This document shows, piece after piece, positions 9,248 through 18,602 of a stretch of 64,000 bases of DNA; within the stretch, counting starts at the first letter, position 1, and every line of letters begins with the position of its first letter. A program made the translations under genes and the position numbers. The notes under the pieces were generated by a model. It searched no databases. It was given only the letters and a program-made list of their open reading frames with translations, and was not told the DNA's origin. Source of the stretch: Planctomycetota bacterium (GTDB lineage Bacteria; Planctomycetota; Planctomycetia; Planctomycetales; Planctomycetaceae); the NCBI GenBank assembly GCA_027623235.1, contig JAQBVJ010000008.1:38353-102352 (forward strand), in the 5' to 3' direction.

Positions 9248-9955
9248 ATGCTCGGTACACGAACGCGATTTCCTGCGGCGTTGATTCCTGTCCTCGCACT
9301 GTCGGCGACATGCCTCACCGCGGCGCAGTCACATCCGCCGATGAGGCCGCTTCCCGCTCCCTCCGACCGGGCGATGCCCGACGGACCCGCGAGGTTCGTT
9401 GATCCGGCCCGCGGCGATGACACGTCTGACGGGAGTCGGACGCAGCCGTGGAAAACACTTTCGATTGCCGTTTCAAAGCTCACCCCTGGCGACACGCTTT
9501 ATCTGCGCGGCGGGACGTACTACGACCACGTTCGTGTAAGCGTCCGCGGCACTCGCCCGAAGCCGATCACAATTCGCAGTCTTCCCGGCGAACTGGCCAT
9601 CATCGACGGAGGACTGCGCGAGTTTTTTGAGTCTCCACAAACGTCCTGGGAACCCGTTCCGGATGGCGCACCGGGAGAGTTCCGTTCTGTCAGAACATTT
9701 CCTGAACTCGGAGGAAGTCCCGGTTCGACGAACGTGCTGGGGAATTTCGGCGACTCGATGATCCCGCTGCACGGCTACCGTTTCCTCACGGACCTCCGCA
9801 GCGACAACGAGTACCTCGATAATCTTGAAGGCGAGAAGACCGCTCAGGGGAGCGGCGTTTATTGCGGCCCCGGCGTTTATTACGACACCGAGACCGGCCG
9901 CATCCATGTCCGGCTGGCTCACACCGATCAGTCGGCACTCGGCATCCGGGTTGGT
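9248..9955 (+). CDS. Secreted parallel beta-helix protein, 3' end lost at a breakpoint
   Basis: Starts with a signal peptide (hydrophobic segment up to CLTAAQS). It is followed by a region typical of planctomycete right-handed parallel beta-helix or DUF1565-type proteins: ARFVDPARGDDTSDGSRTQP, PWKTLSIAV, PGDTLYLRGGTYYDHV, then a catalytic-domain-like ETGRIHVRLAHTDQSALGI. Around 9940-9965 the family character stops. The open frame continues to 10291, but that stretch is the exact antisense of the next gene. About 235 residues remain of a protein expected to be much longer. Such proteins are often polysaccharide lyases or surface proteins; no specific activity is claimed. Confidence 0.6.
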
Positions 9956-10744
9956 GGATTCCTCGGCAAGGCGTTCCAGCCGATGGATTTCCTCAAACTG
10001 TTCCTGTTCTTCCACCGATTTCATGTGCTCCCGGTCACCCCGTCGGCCTGCGCGGCGGCGATCGAGTGCCTCGATGCAATCCAGATCGCCGTAAACGATC
10101 AGCGTATCATTCGCCTTGATCGTGTCGTCACCGCGGGGCGTCCCGTGGAATTGCCCATCGACTGGCCGGATGCCCAGGATCAGAATCCCCTCGTCGGACA
10201 GACGCAGTTCGGCCAGCGGCTTGTCGACCAGCCAGTCACCCGGTTCCACCAGCATTTCGGAAACGGCATACCCACTGGACAGCTCCAGTAGAGACACATA
10301 ATCGCGCACATCCAGATCAGTAAAACGCTTCAGCGACCACGCGATAATGCGGTTCAGTCGTTTCTCGACCCAGCGGCTTGTCGAGCCGATCCAGAGCAGC
10401 CCGAGACCGGCACACAGCATCGCGACGAGCGTGGCACGCTGCTGCCAGCTGGCTTCGGTCGTGCTGGAAAAGGACACCATGATCGTCGCGACAACTGTCG
10501 CCACACCGATGTTTCCCAGCAGCATCAGCAGCATGATGATCTGCCGCCGGACGGGATGATTGACCGTGTTTTCGGCTTCCCTGGTTGTATAGCCGACGCC
10601 GGTGAAGGCCGACCTTGCCTGGAATTTTTCCGCCTCACGCGACATCCCCGTAAACGTCAGCGCCATGGCTGCGACCCGCGTAATCAGCAACGACAGCGTC
10701 AGCGCCACCAGTAACGACAGAACTCCGAGCACAGAAACACTCAT
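9955..10744 (-). CDS. Membrane protein with C-terminal TrkA_C (RCK_C) domain, 3' end uncertain
   Basis: ATG 10744 with GGAAAGG immediately upstream. Three hydrophobic segments (about residues 4-28, 68-92 and 104-120) precede a TrkA_C domain (about 150-225) containing LVEPGDWLVDKPLAELRLSDEG and NDTLIVYGDL. A charged tail (GDREHMKSVEEQEQFEEIHR) follows, typical of the end of such proteins. The expected stop is missing: the frame runs on to 9473 as the antisense of the beta-helix gene. TrkA_C domains sense small ligands in K+ and other ion transporters. The symporter gene lies directly upstream on the same strand. Confidence 0.65.
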
Positions 10745-10832
10745 CCTTTCCAGTTTCAGATTCCGTCACAGACGCAGGCGTGAACGATTCCGCCGTGTGT
10801 GCAGTCCGTGCCGGACCATATTCCAGCAATTC

Positions 10833-12161
10833 TTAATCCAGTAATTCTTCCCGCACTTGCGCCGCAATCTGTTGACCATTGCGATCGCACAGGCTGACTC
10901 CGATCGCCACGAGCCCGGACACGATGAAGGCTGGTGGCAGCTCGGATAATGCGGCGAAGCTGTCTCCGACAACGGGCAGTTGCGGTGCAACGAATTTGAA
11001 GAACGGCACGCTGGCGAATCCCGACAGCATCGCGGCCAGAGCCCCGCGAGCAGTCAGTCGCGGCCAGAACAGCGACAGGATCATCGTCGGACAGAACGTC
11101 GCAGAAATTCCCGACCAGCCGAAAATCGCAAACCAGAAGACCGTTCGCCCCGGCACCAGAGCGGCTACAGCGAAGGCAATTCCCAGCGCGACCGCCGCCA
11201 GCAGGAAAGTCACCGTCCGACTGCGGCCAAGCAGTTGCTCATCGGACATGTCCGGATGGCGAACTTTCTGAAAGTAGTCGCGGACGAACGCACTCGATGC
11301 CAGCACGAGCAACGAATCGACGGTCGACATGATCGCCGCCAGGACGATCGCGATGTACAGGCCGACTGCCCACTCGGGGACGACGTCCGCCACCAGCAGG
11401 GGCAGGACCTTTTCGCCACCCTCGCCCAGCTGCTCCGTCATGGACTTGTCAGGCGCCATCAGCATCGCGCGGCCGGCGATGCCGATCAGGACTGCGCCGG
11501 TGGTGGCCAGCAATGTCCAGATTACGGCGACAATCGCTCCTGGCCGGATCTCATCGACTGACCGCAGTGAGAGAAACCTGACAAAGATCTGCGGCGAACC
11601 CAGGAATCCCAGCCCGATTGCCAGAAAACTAAGAATCGTCAGGACCGAAGCCCAGCTCTTGCCATCCGGTCCCCACAGCGACAGCAGTTGCGGATCCTGT
11701 TGCCGAAGCGCTGCGATCGGCGCTTCCAGACTTCCCGCTGTCCCCAGCGCAAAGAACGGCAGTGCCACCAGGCCGACGACCATCAGGCTGCCCTGAAAGA
11801 CGTCCGACCAGACCACCGCGACAAAGCCTCCGCTGACGATGTAAACCAGGACGACGGCGAAACCGACGATCGCTCCGATGTAGTAGTTCCAGCCGAGAAA
11901 CCCTTCGAACGCCGTGCCGATGGCGTCGATCTGAGCACTCACGTAAATCGTCACGAACACAACCAGAGTGAACGCGGCCACGAGTCGAATGCGATGAGTC
12001 GTGTCGCGCAGGCGGGATTCCAGGTAGTCGGGGATCGTGATCGAGTCATACCGATCGGTCAGTCGTTTGAAACGCCGGCACAGAAATATCCACGCGGCGG
12101 CCACGCCTAAGACTTCTCCCGCCACAACCCAGAAGGCCTGCACGCCAACGGCGGCCCCCAT
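10833..12161 (-). CDS. PutP-like sodium:solute symporter, N-terminus missing
   Basis: About 443 residues of an SSS-family Na+/proline-type symporter. Recognisable are GVQAFWVVAGEVLGVA, TIPDYLESR, the NYYIGAIVGF and YIVSGGFVAVVWSDVFQG core, and IMSTVDSLLVLASSAFVRD. Many membrane helices are visible. PutP normally begins with about 60-70 residues (TM1 and the GGR-like loop) before the GMGAAVG segment; here family similarity starts abruptly at about 12161. The upstream open codons to 12191 are antisense of the aminotransferase. The gene is therefore 5' truncated at a breakpoint and probably non-functional as it stands, unless the join is an assembly artefact. Confidence 0.75.
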   Translation of the reverse strand: MGAAVGVQAFWVVAGEVLGVAAAWIFLCRRFKRLTDRYDSITIPDYLESRLRDTTHRIRLVAAFTLVVFVTIYVSAQIDAIGTAFEGFLGWNYYIGAIVGFAVVLVYIVSGGFVAVVWSDVFQGSLMVVGLVALPFFALGTAGSLEAPIAALRQQDPQLLSLWGPDGKSWASVLTILSFLAIGLGFLGSPQIFVRFLSLRSVDEIRPGAIVAVIWTLLATTGAVLIGIAGRAMLMAPDKSMTEQLGEGGEKVLPLLVADVVPEWAVGLYIAIVLAAIMSTVDSLLVLASSAFVRDYFQKVRHPDMSDEQLLGRSRTVTFLLAAVALGIAFAVAALVPGRTVFWFAIFGWSGISATFCPTMILSLFWPRLTARGALAAMLSGFASVPFFKFVAPQLPVVGDSFAALSELPPAFIVSGLVAIGVSLCDRNGQQIAAQVREELLD

Positions 12162-12168
12162 CTGCTTT

Positions 12169-13077
12169 ACCGAGGGATTCCACGGTCGCACTCTGATGGC
12201 GATGTCGTTGACTTCGAAGTACGGCTACAAGGTCGGCTGCGGACCATACGCCCCCGAGGTTTACCGTCTGCCGTTTCCTAACCACTACCGGTACGGCGCT
12301 GGCTTAAGTGAGGCCGCGTTCGTCGAGCGTGAACTCTGTCGCTTTCGGGAATCGCTGACCAACACCGTCGCGGCGGAACAGGTTGCCGCCGTGCTGCTTG
12401 AGCCGGTGCAGGGAGAGGGCGGGTTCATTCCGGTTCCTCAGACCTACCTTCAGGGGCTGCGGCAGTTGTGCGACGAGCACGGCATGCTGCTCATCATGGA
12501 TGAAGTTCAGTCCGGCTTTTGTCGAACCGGGCACTGGGGGGTGTTCCAGCATTACGGTGTCGTGCCGGACATTTCGACCTGGGCGAAGGCGATGGGTGGC
12601 GGACTGCCGATCGGTGCGGTCATCGGGAAGGCCGACGTGATGGACAGCGCTCGACCGGGAACGATCGGCGGCACCTTCGGAGGCAATCCGGTGGCCTGCG
12701 CCGCCGCTCTGGCCACGATCCGCCTGATGGAAGAGTTACAACTGAATACTCGAGCCATTGAGATCGGCCGGCGAGTCACTGATCGCTTTCGGGCAATCCA
12801 GCAACGCTTTCCGGATTGGGTCGGCGACGTTCGCGGGATCGGTGCGATGGTGGCCATCGAATTAATGACGAACGGCGACCCGCATCAACCCGCGACAGAA
12901 TTGACGGGCGAAGTTCTCAAAGCGTGCGTGTCGCGTGGAGTGTTGATTCTCGGCGCCGGAATTTACGGCAACGTCATTCGCTTCCTGGCTCCACTGGTGA
13001 TCACGGATGAACTGCTCGATCGGGGCCTCGACATCATTGCGGATGAAGTCGCAAACGCCGTGACACGGCACTCGTAG
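12169..13077 (+). CDS. Class-III (omega) aminotransferase, N-terminus missing
   Basis: About 302 residues beginning at the GFHGRTLMAMSLTSK motif. Also visible are MDEVQSGFCRTG (cofactor Asp), STWAKAMGGGLPIGA (PLP-binding Lys) and GTFGGNPVACAAAL. Family members of the GabT/ornithine-transaminase type have about 120-150 more residues in front. The open frame extends back to 12037, but that stretch is antisense of the symporter. No credible start codon exists for the real reading frame. It transfers the terminal amino group of an omega-amino acid or diamine. It lies 76 bp upstream of the amidase gene and looks like the first gene of the amine/amide module. Confidence 0.8.
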   Translation, partial: TEGFHGRTLMAMSLTSKYGYKVGCGPYAPEVYRLPFPNHYRYGAGLSEAAFVERELCRFRESLTNTVAAEQVAAVLLEPVQGEGGFIPVPQTYLQGLRQLCDEHGMLLIMDEVQSGFCRTGHWGVFQHYGVVPDISTWAKAMGGGLPIGAVIGKADVMDSARPGTIGGTFGGNPVACAAALATIRLMEELQLNTRAIEIGRRVTDRFRAIQQRFPDWVGDVRGIGAMVAIELMTNGDPHQPATELTGEVLKACVSRGVLILGAGIYGNVIRFLAPLVITDELLDRGLDIIADEVANAVTRHS

Positions 13078-13153
13078 CTGACTCACGACCGTTCCGCCGT
13101 ACAGAATCACGCGTCCACAATACTGCTCAACTCCATTTTCAAAGAGATCCTCA

Positions 13154-14062
13154 ATGACACCATTCGCCATCGGCGGGATGCAACTCAACGTTTCCGGGAT
13201 GCGGGATAACCTGCCCTACATTCAGGCCAAGCTGGACTACTTCATGTACCTCTTTCCCTGGGTGCAGATGGTCGTTTTCAGCGAACTGGCTGCCTACGGT
13301 CCCAACCCTGCGAAGGCTGAACCTTTGCCTGGTCCGGCGGAACGCAAGTTTCAGGAGATGGCTGCGAAACACAGGATCTGGGTCATCAGCGGATCGCTCG
13401 TCGAGCAGGTTGAGGACAAGAGATACAACACGCTGTCAGTCATCGACCCGAGCGGCATCGTCATCAATCGTTATCGCAAGATGTTTCCGTTTCTGCCGTA
13501 CGAAGAGGGTGTCGAGTGCGGCAGCTCGTTCGTTGTCTTCGACGTCCCGGATGTGGGACGCTTCGGTGTCTCGATCTGCTACGACATGTGGTTCCCCGAA
13601 ACCACGCGAACTCTGGTCAGCATGGGTGCCGAAGTGATTCTGCACCCGACTCTGACGACCACCATCGACCGCGACGTCGAGCTGTCCATTGCCCGCGCAA
13701 ATGCCGCGACGAATCAGTGCTTCATGGTCGATATCAACGGTGCTGGCGACGGCGGCAACGGCCGCTCGATCATCTGCGGTCCCGCCGGTGACGTGCTGCA
13801 CCAGTTCGGCGCGTCGGAAGAACTCGTGCCGATGGAAATCGATCTCGATCGAGTTCGCCGGTATCGCGAAGTCGGTCTCCGTGGACTCGGCCAGCCGCTG
13901 AAGAGTTTTCGCGATTCGACCGTCGAGTTTCCTGTGTACGGACCAGGCGGCAAGGAAGTGAGTTATCTCCAGTCACTGGGGCCGCTCGCCAAACAGAGCC
14001 GCGGTTCGCGAGCCGGTCTGGATGAACGAGCCGGTCTGGATGAAGAAGCGGTCAATGTCTGA
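13154..14062 (+). CDS. Carbon-nitrogen hydrolase (nitrilase superfamily)
   Basis: 302 aa. The Glu-Lys-Cys triad is complete: Glu44 in VVFSELAAYG, Lys109 in RYRKMFPF and Cys142 in SICYDMWFPE. The superfamily hydrolyses amides, N-carbamoyl amines or nitriles. Context with an Orn/Lys/Arg-type decarboxylase and an aminotransferase makes an N-carbamoyl-amine or acyl-amine amidase plausible, for instance an AguB-like role, but this is inference. The C-terminal tail contains an exact tandem duplication (RAGLDE twice) just before the stop. The next gene starts 72 bp downstream on the same strand. Confidence 0.88.
   Translation: MTPFAIGGMQLNVSGMRDNLPYIQAKLDYFMYLFPWVQMVVFSELAAYGPNPAKAEPLPGPAERKFQEMAAKHRIWVISGSLVEQVEDKRYNTLSVIDPSGIVINRYRKMFPFLPYEEGVECGSSFVVFDVPDVGRFGVSICYDMWFPETTRTLVSMGAEVILHPTLTTTIDRDVELSIARANAATNQCFMVDINGAGDGGNGRSIICGPAGDVLHQFGASEELVPMEIDLDRVRRYREVGLRGLGQPLKSFRDSTVEFPVYGPGGKEVSYLQSLGPLAKQSRGSRAGLDERAGLDEEAVNV
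14009..14044. repeat. Perfect 18-bp tandem duplication inside the amidase gene
   Basis: CGAGCCGGTCTGGATGAA occurs twice in succession, in frame, encoding a doubled RAGLDE in the C-terminal tail, outside the catalytic core. Confidence 0.9.
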
Positions 14063-14134
14063 CCGCATGCGTGTCGCTCCTCGCGCGTTGCTGCCACTCG
14101 ACAGTAAGGATTACTCATTGCACGGATGGGATGA

Positions 14135-17014
14135 ATGAAAGAACAGGGCTACGATTATTTTGACCTCGAATCGGTGAATCCTTCCAACGTGGCGTTGTAC
14201 AACGTCACGCGGGTGCGAACGGATATCTGGCATTTCCTGAGAGATTCCGCTCGGCGTCTGCATCGACTCACCCGACCCGGCAACACAGAGTCTCAGGCCG
14301 ACGTGATGTGGCTGACGGATGCCTGTGCCGAAGTCTTCAATTTTCTGAGGCCACTGGAAGACTTCTTCGTGTTCCCTGGCCGCCCGGCGATGGAACAGGT
14401 CTGCGTCTCATTCGAACAGCGGCGCTACGATGACTTCGCCCGGCAGACGCTCCGCATGGTGCGGATGATGGCGAATGGCCTGTACCGGAAACTTGATCTG
14501 ACGGCGTCACGGCTGACGGACTACGGTGACCTGCTGAACGTTGCGAAACTGAGTGAGGAGATTCACGCCCGGATTCGACAGGAGAAACGACCCTATTTCC
14601 AGCTGCTCGTCATCGATGATGTGACGGACGTCGAAGCCAAAGACCTGCGGCGTCAGTTGCGTGATCTGAGGCGTCCAGACGACCTGTTCTTCTACGAAAT
14701 GGTCGTCGCTCGTTCGTTTGAAGACGCGCTGATGTGTGTGCTGTTGAATCCGGATATTCAAATCTGCGTGGTCCGGTACAGCTTCCCGTACCGCACGTCG
14801 AAGAAGTTCAATCTGCTCAACGAAATTCATCCGCTGACAAATCAGGATCCGGACAAAGTCGTCGCGATGATGCCCACAGAGCGATCATTGAGGCTCGGCA
14901 GCGCATTGAAGGCGCTGCGTCCGGAGCTCGATCTGTTTCTGGTCACTGATGCTCCTGTGGAAGCGATTGCCGGTGAGCCAAGCCGCGCTTTCCGTCGCGC
15001 GTTTTATCACCAGGAGAACTACCACGAGCTGCATCTCAGCATCCTGAAGGCGGTCAACGATCGCTTCGAAACACCGTTCTTCAATGCACTGAAAAAGTAC
15101 AGCCAGAAACCGACCGGCATGTTTCATGCGCTGCCGATTTCACACTCGGCAACCATCGTCAGGTCGCACTGGATTCGCGACATGGGCGAGTTCTATGGCC
15201 AGAAGATTTTTCAGGCGGAAACGTCAGCCACAACCGGCGGGCTGGATTCACTGCTGCAGCCAAACGGTTCTCTGAGAGACGCTCAGGAGCGGGCAGCGCG
15301 CGCGTTCGGTGCGCGACGAACTTACTTCGTGACCAATGGCACCTCGACCGCGAACAAGATTGTCATGCAGGCCATCAATCGGCCCGGAGACATCGTGCTG
15401 CTGGCTCACGATTGCCACAAGTCGCATCCTTATGCGGTGATTTTGTCCGGCTCGCACCCGGTGTACCTCGACGCCTATCCGCTGTCGGAGTACTCGATGT
15501 ATGGAGCCGTTCCGCTGTCTGAGATCAAGTTTCGGCTGCTGGAGCTTCGACGCGCCGGAAAGCTCGATCAGGTACGCATGCTGCTGCTGACCAACATTAC
15601 ATTCGACGGAGTCGTCTACGATCCCGTGCGGATCATGGAAGAAGTTCTCGCCATCAAGCCGGACATGATTTTTCTGTGGGACGAAGCCTGGAGTGCTTAC
15701 GCGAGGTTCTCACCGATCCTTCGACGTCGAACGGCCATGTGGTCGGCAGGTCACCTGCGGCAGCAATTCAAGAACGCCGAATACCTCGCCACCTGGAAGA
15801 AATGGCAGGCTCGGTTTGACGCTGGCGAACTGGGCGACATCGACGACGACGAAACATGGCTCACCCAACGGCTGCTGCCCAATCCCGAGCGGGCACGCGT
15901 CCGGGTCTATGCCACACAGTCGACACACAAGACGCTCACGGCGCTGCGGCAGGGTTCGATGATTCACGTCCATGATCAGGACTTTGAACATCACACTCGC
16001 AACGCGTTCAACGAAGCCTACATGACCCACACATCGACCTCGCCGAATTATCAGATCCTGGCGTCGCTGGATGTCGGTCGTCGGCAGGTCGAACTTGAGG
16101 GGCACGAGTTGGTCGCGCGCAGCATCGAACTGGCGATGATGCTCCGCGAACGCATCGACGCCGACCCGTTGATGGGTAAGTACTTCAGTGTCCTGGCTCC
16201 AAGCGACATGATTCTTGAGGAATATCGCCCGTCAGGATTGAAAGAGTACTACAGCGAGTCCGACGGTTGGGCACGCATGGACCAGGCCTGGCTGGCCGAC
16301 GAGTTTGTCCTCGATCCGACCCGAGTCAGTCTGCATGTCGGTCGAACGGGATTGGATGGCGACACCTTCAAGCAGCTGCTGATGGATCGCTTCGACATCC
16401 AGATCAACAAGACGTCACGGAATACCGTGCTGTTCATGATTCACATCGGCATGACGCGCGGCACGGTCGCCCATCTGGTCAACGTGCTGACGGAAATCGC
16501 CCGCGACCTGGATGACAAACTCGACCGTTGGAGCAAGGTGGAACTCGACGTGCATAAGCAGCAGGTCCGATCGTTGACCGAGGATCTGCCACCGCTGCCG
16601 AACTTCAGCCGCTTTCATCCGGCATTTCTCACCTCGTCCGACAGCACAACGCCGGAAGGCGATCTGCGACGGGCGTTTTTCGATGCCTACGAAGACAAGT
16701 CGTGTGAATACGTGAAGCTTGAAGACGGCTCGTTACTGAAAGCCGTCGAGTCGGATCGGGAGATCGTTTCGGCAGCGTTCATCACTCCTTATCCGCCCGG
16801 ATTTCCCGTGCTCGTACCCGGTCAGGTGATTACTCGCGAGATCGTCGGCTACCTGATGGCGCTCGATGTGAAGGAAATTCACGGATACGAGCCGACATTC
16901 GGCCTGCGTGTGTTCAGGAAGGAATTCGTCGCCACGGCCGCCGCGCCGGCCAGCGAAAAGGAGCGGCGATCCACTGACGACGATGGCGACGCTGCGATTA
17001 GTCGCTCCGCGTGA
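14135..17014 (+). CDS. Large Orn/Lys/Arg decarboxylase-family PLP enzyme
   Basis: 959 aa, about 200 longer than E. coli inducible Arg/Lys/Orn decarboxylases (about 710-755 aa). An N-terminal helical region of about 150 residues has no family I recognise. A receiver-like wing domain follows (YFQLLVIDDVTDVEAKDLRR, about 162-181), as in the decarboxylase family. The aspartate-aminotransferase-fold core has ETSATTGGLDSLLQPNGSL, TYFVTNGTSTANK, FLWDEAWSAY and the PLP lysine Lys599 in QSTHKTLTALRQGSM. The C-terminal domain contains PYPPGFPVLVPGQ. It should decarboxylate a basic amino acid to a di- or polyamine; the substrate cannot be read from sequence. It is third in the module. Confidence 0.88.
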   Translation: MKEQGYDYFDLESVNPSNVALYNVTRVRTDIWHFLRDSARRLHRLTRPGNTESQADVMWLTDACAEVFNFLRPLEDFFVFPGRPAMEQVCVSFEQRRYDDFARQTLRMVRMMANGLYRKLDLTASRLTDYGDLLNVAKLSEEIHARIRQEKRPYFQLLVIDDVTDVEAKDLRRQLRDLRRPDDLFFYEMVVARSFEDALMCVLLNPDIQICVVRYSFPYRTSKKFNLLNEIHPLTNQDPDKVVAMMPTERSLRLGSALKALRPELDLFLVTDAPVEAIAGEPSRAFRRAFYHQENYHELHLSILKAVNDRFETPFFNALKKYSQKPTGMFHALPISHSATIVRSHWIRDMGEFYGQKIFQAETSATTGGLDSLLQPNGSLRDAQERAARAFGARRTYFVTNGTSTANKIVMQAINRPGDIVLLAHDCHKSHPYAVILSGSHPVYLDAYPLSEYSMYGAVPLSEIKFRLLELRRAGKLDQVRMLLLTNITFDGVVYDPVRIMEEVLAIKPDMIFLWDEAWSAYARFSPILRRRTAMWSAGHLRQQFKNAEYLATWKKWQARFDAGELGDIDDDETWLTQRLLPNPERARVRVYATQSTHKTLTALRQGSMIHVHDQDFEHHTRNAFNEAYMTHTSTSPNYQILASLDVGRRQVELEGHELVARSIELAMMLRERIDADPLMGKYFSVLAPSDMILEEYRPSGLKEYYSESDGWARMDQAWLADEFVLDPTRVSLHVGRTGLDGDTFKQLLMDRFDIQINKTSRNTVLFMIHIGMTRGTVAHLVNVLTEIARDLDDKLDRWSKVELDVHKQQVRSLTEDLPPLPNFSRFHPAFLTSSDSTTPEGDLRRAFFDAYEDKSCEYVKLEDGSLLKAVESDREIVSAAFITPYPPGFPVLVPGQVITREIVGYLMALDVKEIHGYEPTFGLRVFRKEFVATAAAPASEKERRSTDDDGDAAISRSA

Positions 17015-17055
17015 CTTAACTTTTACAAACGAATGATCTTTACGGAGAAACGAAT

Positions 17056-18545
17056 ATGACGACCGACTCAACACCGGCGAGAACACTGCAGGGCATTCCG
17101 GACATTCGCCTGTTCTTCCACCGCAACGAAACGCCGATCTATTTCATCAGCGCCACGAACTTCAACCTGCTGGGTCTTGATGAGTGGGTGCGCATTTTTT
17201 TTACTACATCAGTTACATCGACTGCTTCGACGGTCAACACCCGAGCGTTCTCTCGCCGTCTGAGATGCCGCACCGACCCTTCACATCCATCGAGGACATC
17301 AACAACTATCTGCTCGAACACAAAGAGGTCGTCGACGAAATCCGTAGTCGGACGAAGGACGGAGTCGCCGGAAAGGCCGTGTTCCTGTTCTTTGACGAGC
17401 AGACAGAAGCCCTCTGCGAGCAACTTGGACTCGAAGTCTGTTTTCCGAAAGCCAGTCTGCGGCAGGAAATCGACAACAAGATCATGACGACGCGGATCGG
17501 CGATCGAGCTGGTATCGACAGTGTTCCGAACGTCCTGGCGAACCTGAAGTCTTATCAGCAGATGCGTGAGCTCACCGGGAAACTGGGTGAGGATGTCGTC
17601 ATTCAAACGGCGTACGGAGATTCGGGACACACCACATTCTTCATTTCCAGTGAAGCTGACTGGAACAAGCACGCCGACGAAATCATCGCGGATCCCGAAG
17701 TGAAGATCATGAAGCGGATCCGCTGCCGGGGGGCCGCTCAGGAAGCCTGCGTGACCAGGCACGGCACGATCGTCGGGCCGTTGATGACGGAACTGGTCGG
17801 GTTCAAGGAACTGACTCCGTACCGTGGAGGCTGGTGCGGCAATGAAGTGCTGGCCGAAGCGTTCTCGCAGGACGTCCGTAACAAAGCCTGCGACATGACG
17901 TTCCGCTTTGGTGAAGAACTCCGAAAGATGGGTTATCGCGGTTACTTCGAGCTGGACTTCCTGCGTGATCTGGATACGGACGAGCTGTACCTCGGCGAAG
18001 TGAATCCGCGAGTCACCGGTGCCAGCGCGATGACCAATCTGGCAGCGTTCGCGCATGCCGACGCTCCGCTGTTTCTGTTCCACCTGCTGGAATGGGCCGG
18101 CGTCGATTTTGAGCTGGATGTCGAAGACCTGAATCGTCGCTGGTCCGATCCTCACAATATCGACAGTTGGGGTCAGCTCGTCATTAAACACACCGGCGAT
18201 TCCGTCGAGCTGATTACCTCAGCGCCGATGACGGGCATCTGGCGTCTGCACGACGACGGCAGTGTCGAATACGTGCGCATGCAGACGCACCGCCGAACCG
18301 TTGAATCGGAGAATCAAGCGTTCTTCCTGCGAATCTCCAAGCCCGGCGACTACAAGTACGAAGGTGCCGATCTTGGGATTCTGATTACTCCGGGTCGTCT
18401 GATGACCGAAGACTTCGAACTCAACGACCGGGCTCGCGCCTGGACGAACGGAATCCTTTCGCAGTTCGTTTCACGTCCCATTGAGCCGGCCGAAGTGGAA
18501 GTGTCTGCTCAGGTTGCGGAAGTCGGAAGCTTCAAAATGATGTAG
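17056..18545 (+). CDS. ATP-grasp ligase (annotated 'biotin carboxylase'-like), frameshifted
   Basis: The N-terminus starts at ATG 17056 behind GGAGAAA and reads NFNLLGLDEWVR in frame 1. Family-like sequence then resumes in another frame as YYISYIDCFDGQHP and continues to 18545. The switch occurs at CGCA followed by eight T (17194-17201). Joined, the protein is about 495 aa. ATP-grasp features are TAYGDSGHTTFFI, KRIRCRGAAQEACVTRHG, YFELDFL and LYLGEVNPRVTGAS (metal-binding Glu/Asn). The family joins a carboxylate to an amine or thiol through an acyl phosphate. It follows the decarboxylase by 41 bp. It is either a sequencing error in the homopolymer, a pseudogene, or slippage. Confidence 0.82.
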
Positions 18546-18602
18546 ATTGGACAGACCGCTCCCCATGTTTCTTTATCACGCCGGACACGATCTGTATCGC
18601 GA

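Noticed and set aside
8406..9311. 301-codon ORF antisense to lysA
   Set aside because: Complete shadow of lysA, explained by GC-rich third codon positions.
9955..10291. Extension of the beta-helix ORF to 10291
   Set aside because: It is the exact antisense of the TrkA_C gene and has no family similarity; the true gene is cut near 9955.
12037..12168. Upstream extension of the aminotransferase from ATG 12037
   Set aside because: The 40-odd added residues are antisense of the PutP-like gene and lack class-III aminotransferase character.
18565..18602. Alternative C45 start at ATG 18565
   Set aside because: It is in a different frame from the C45 protein and soon loses sense.
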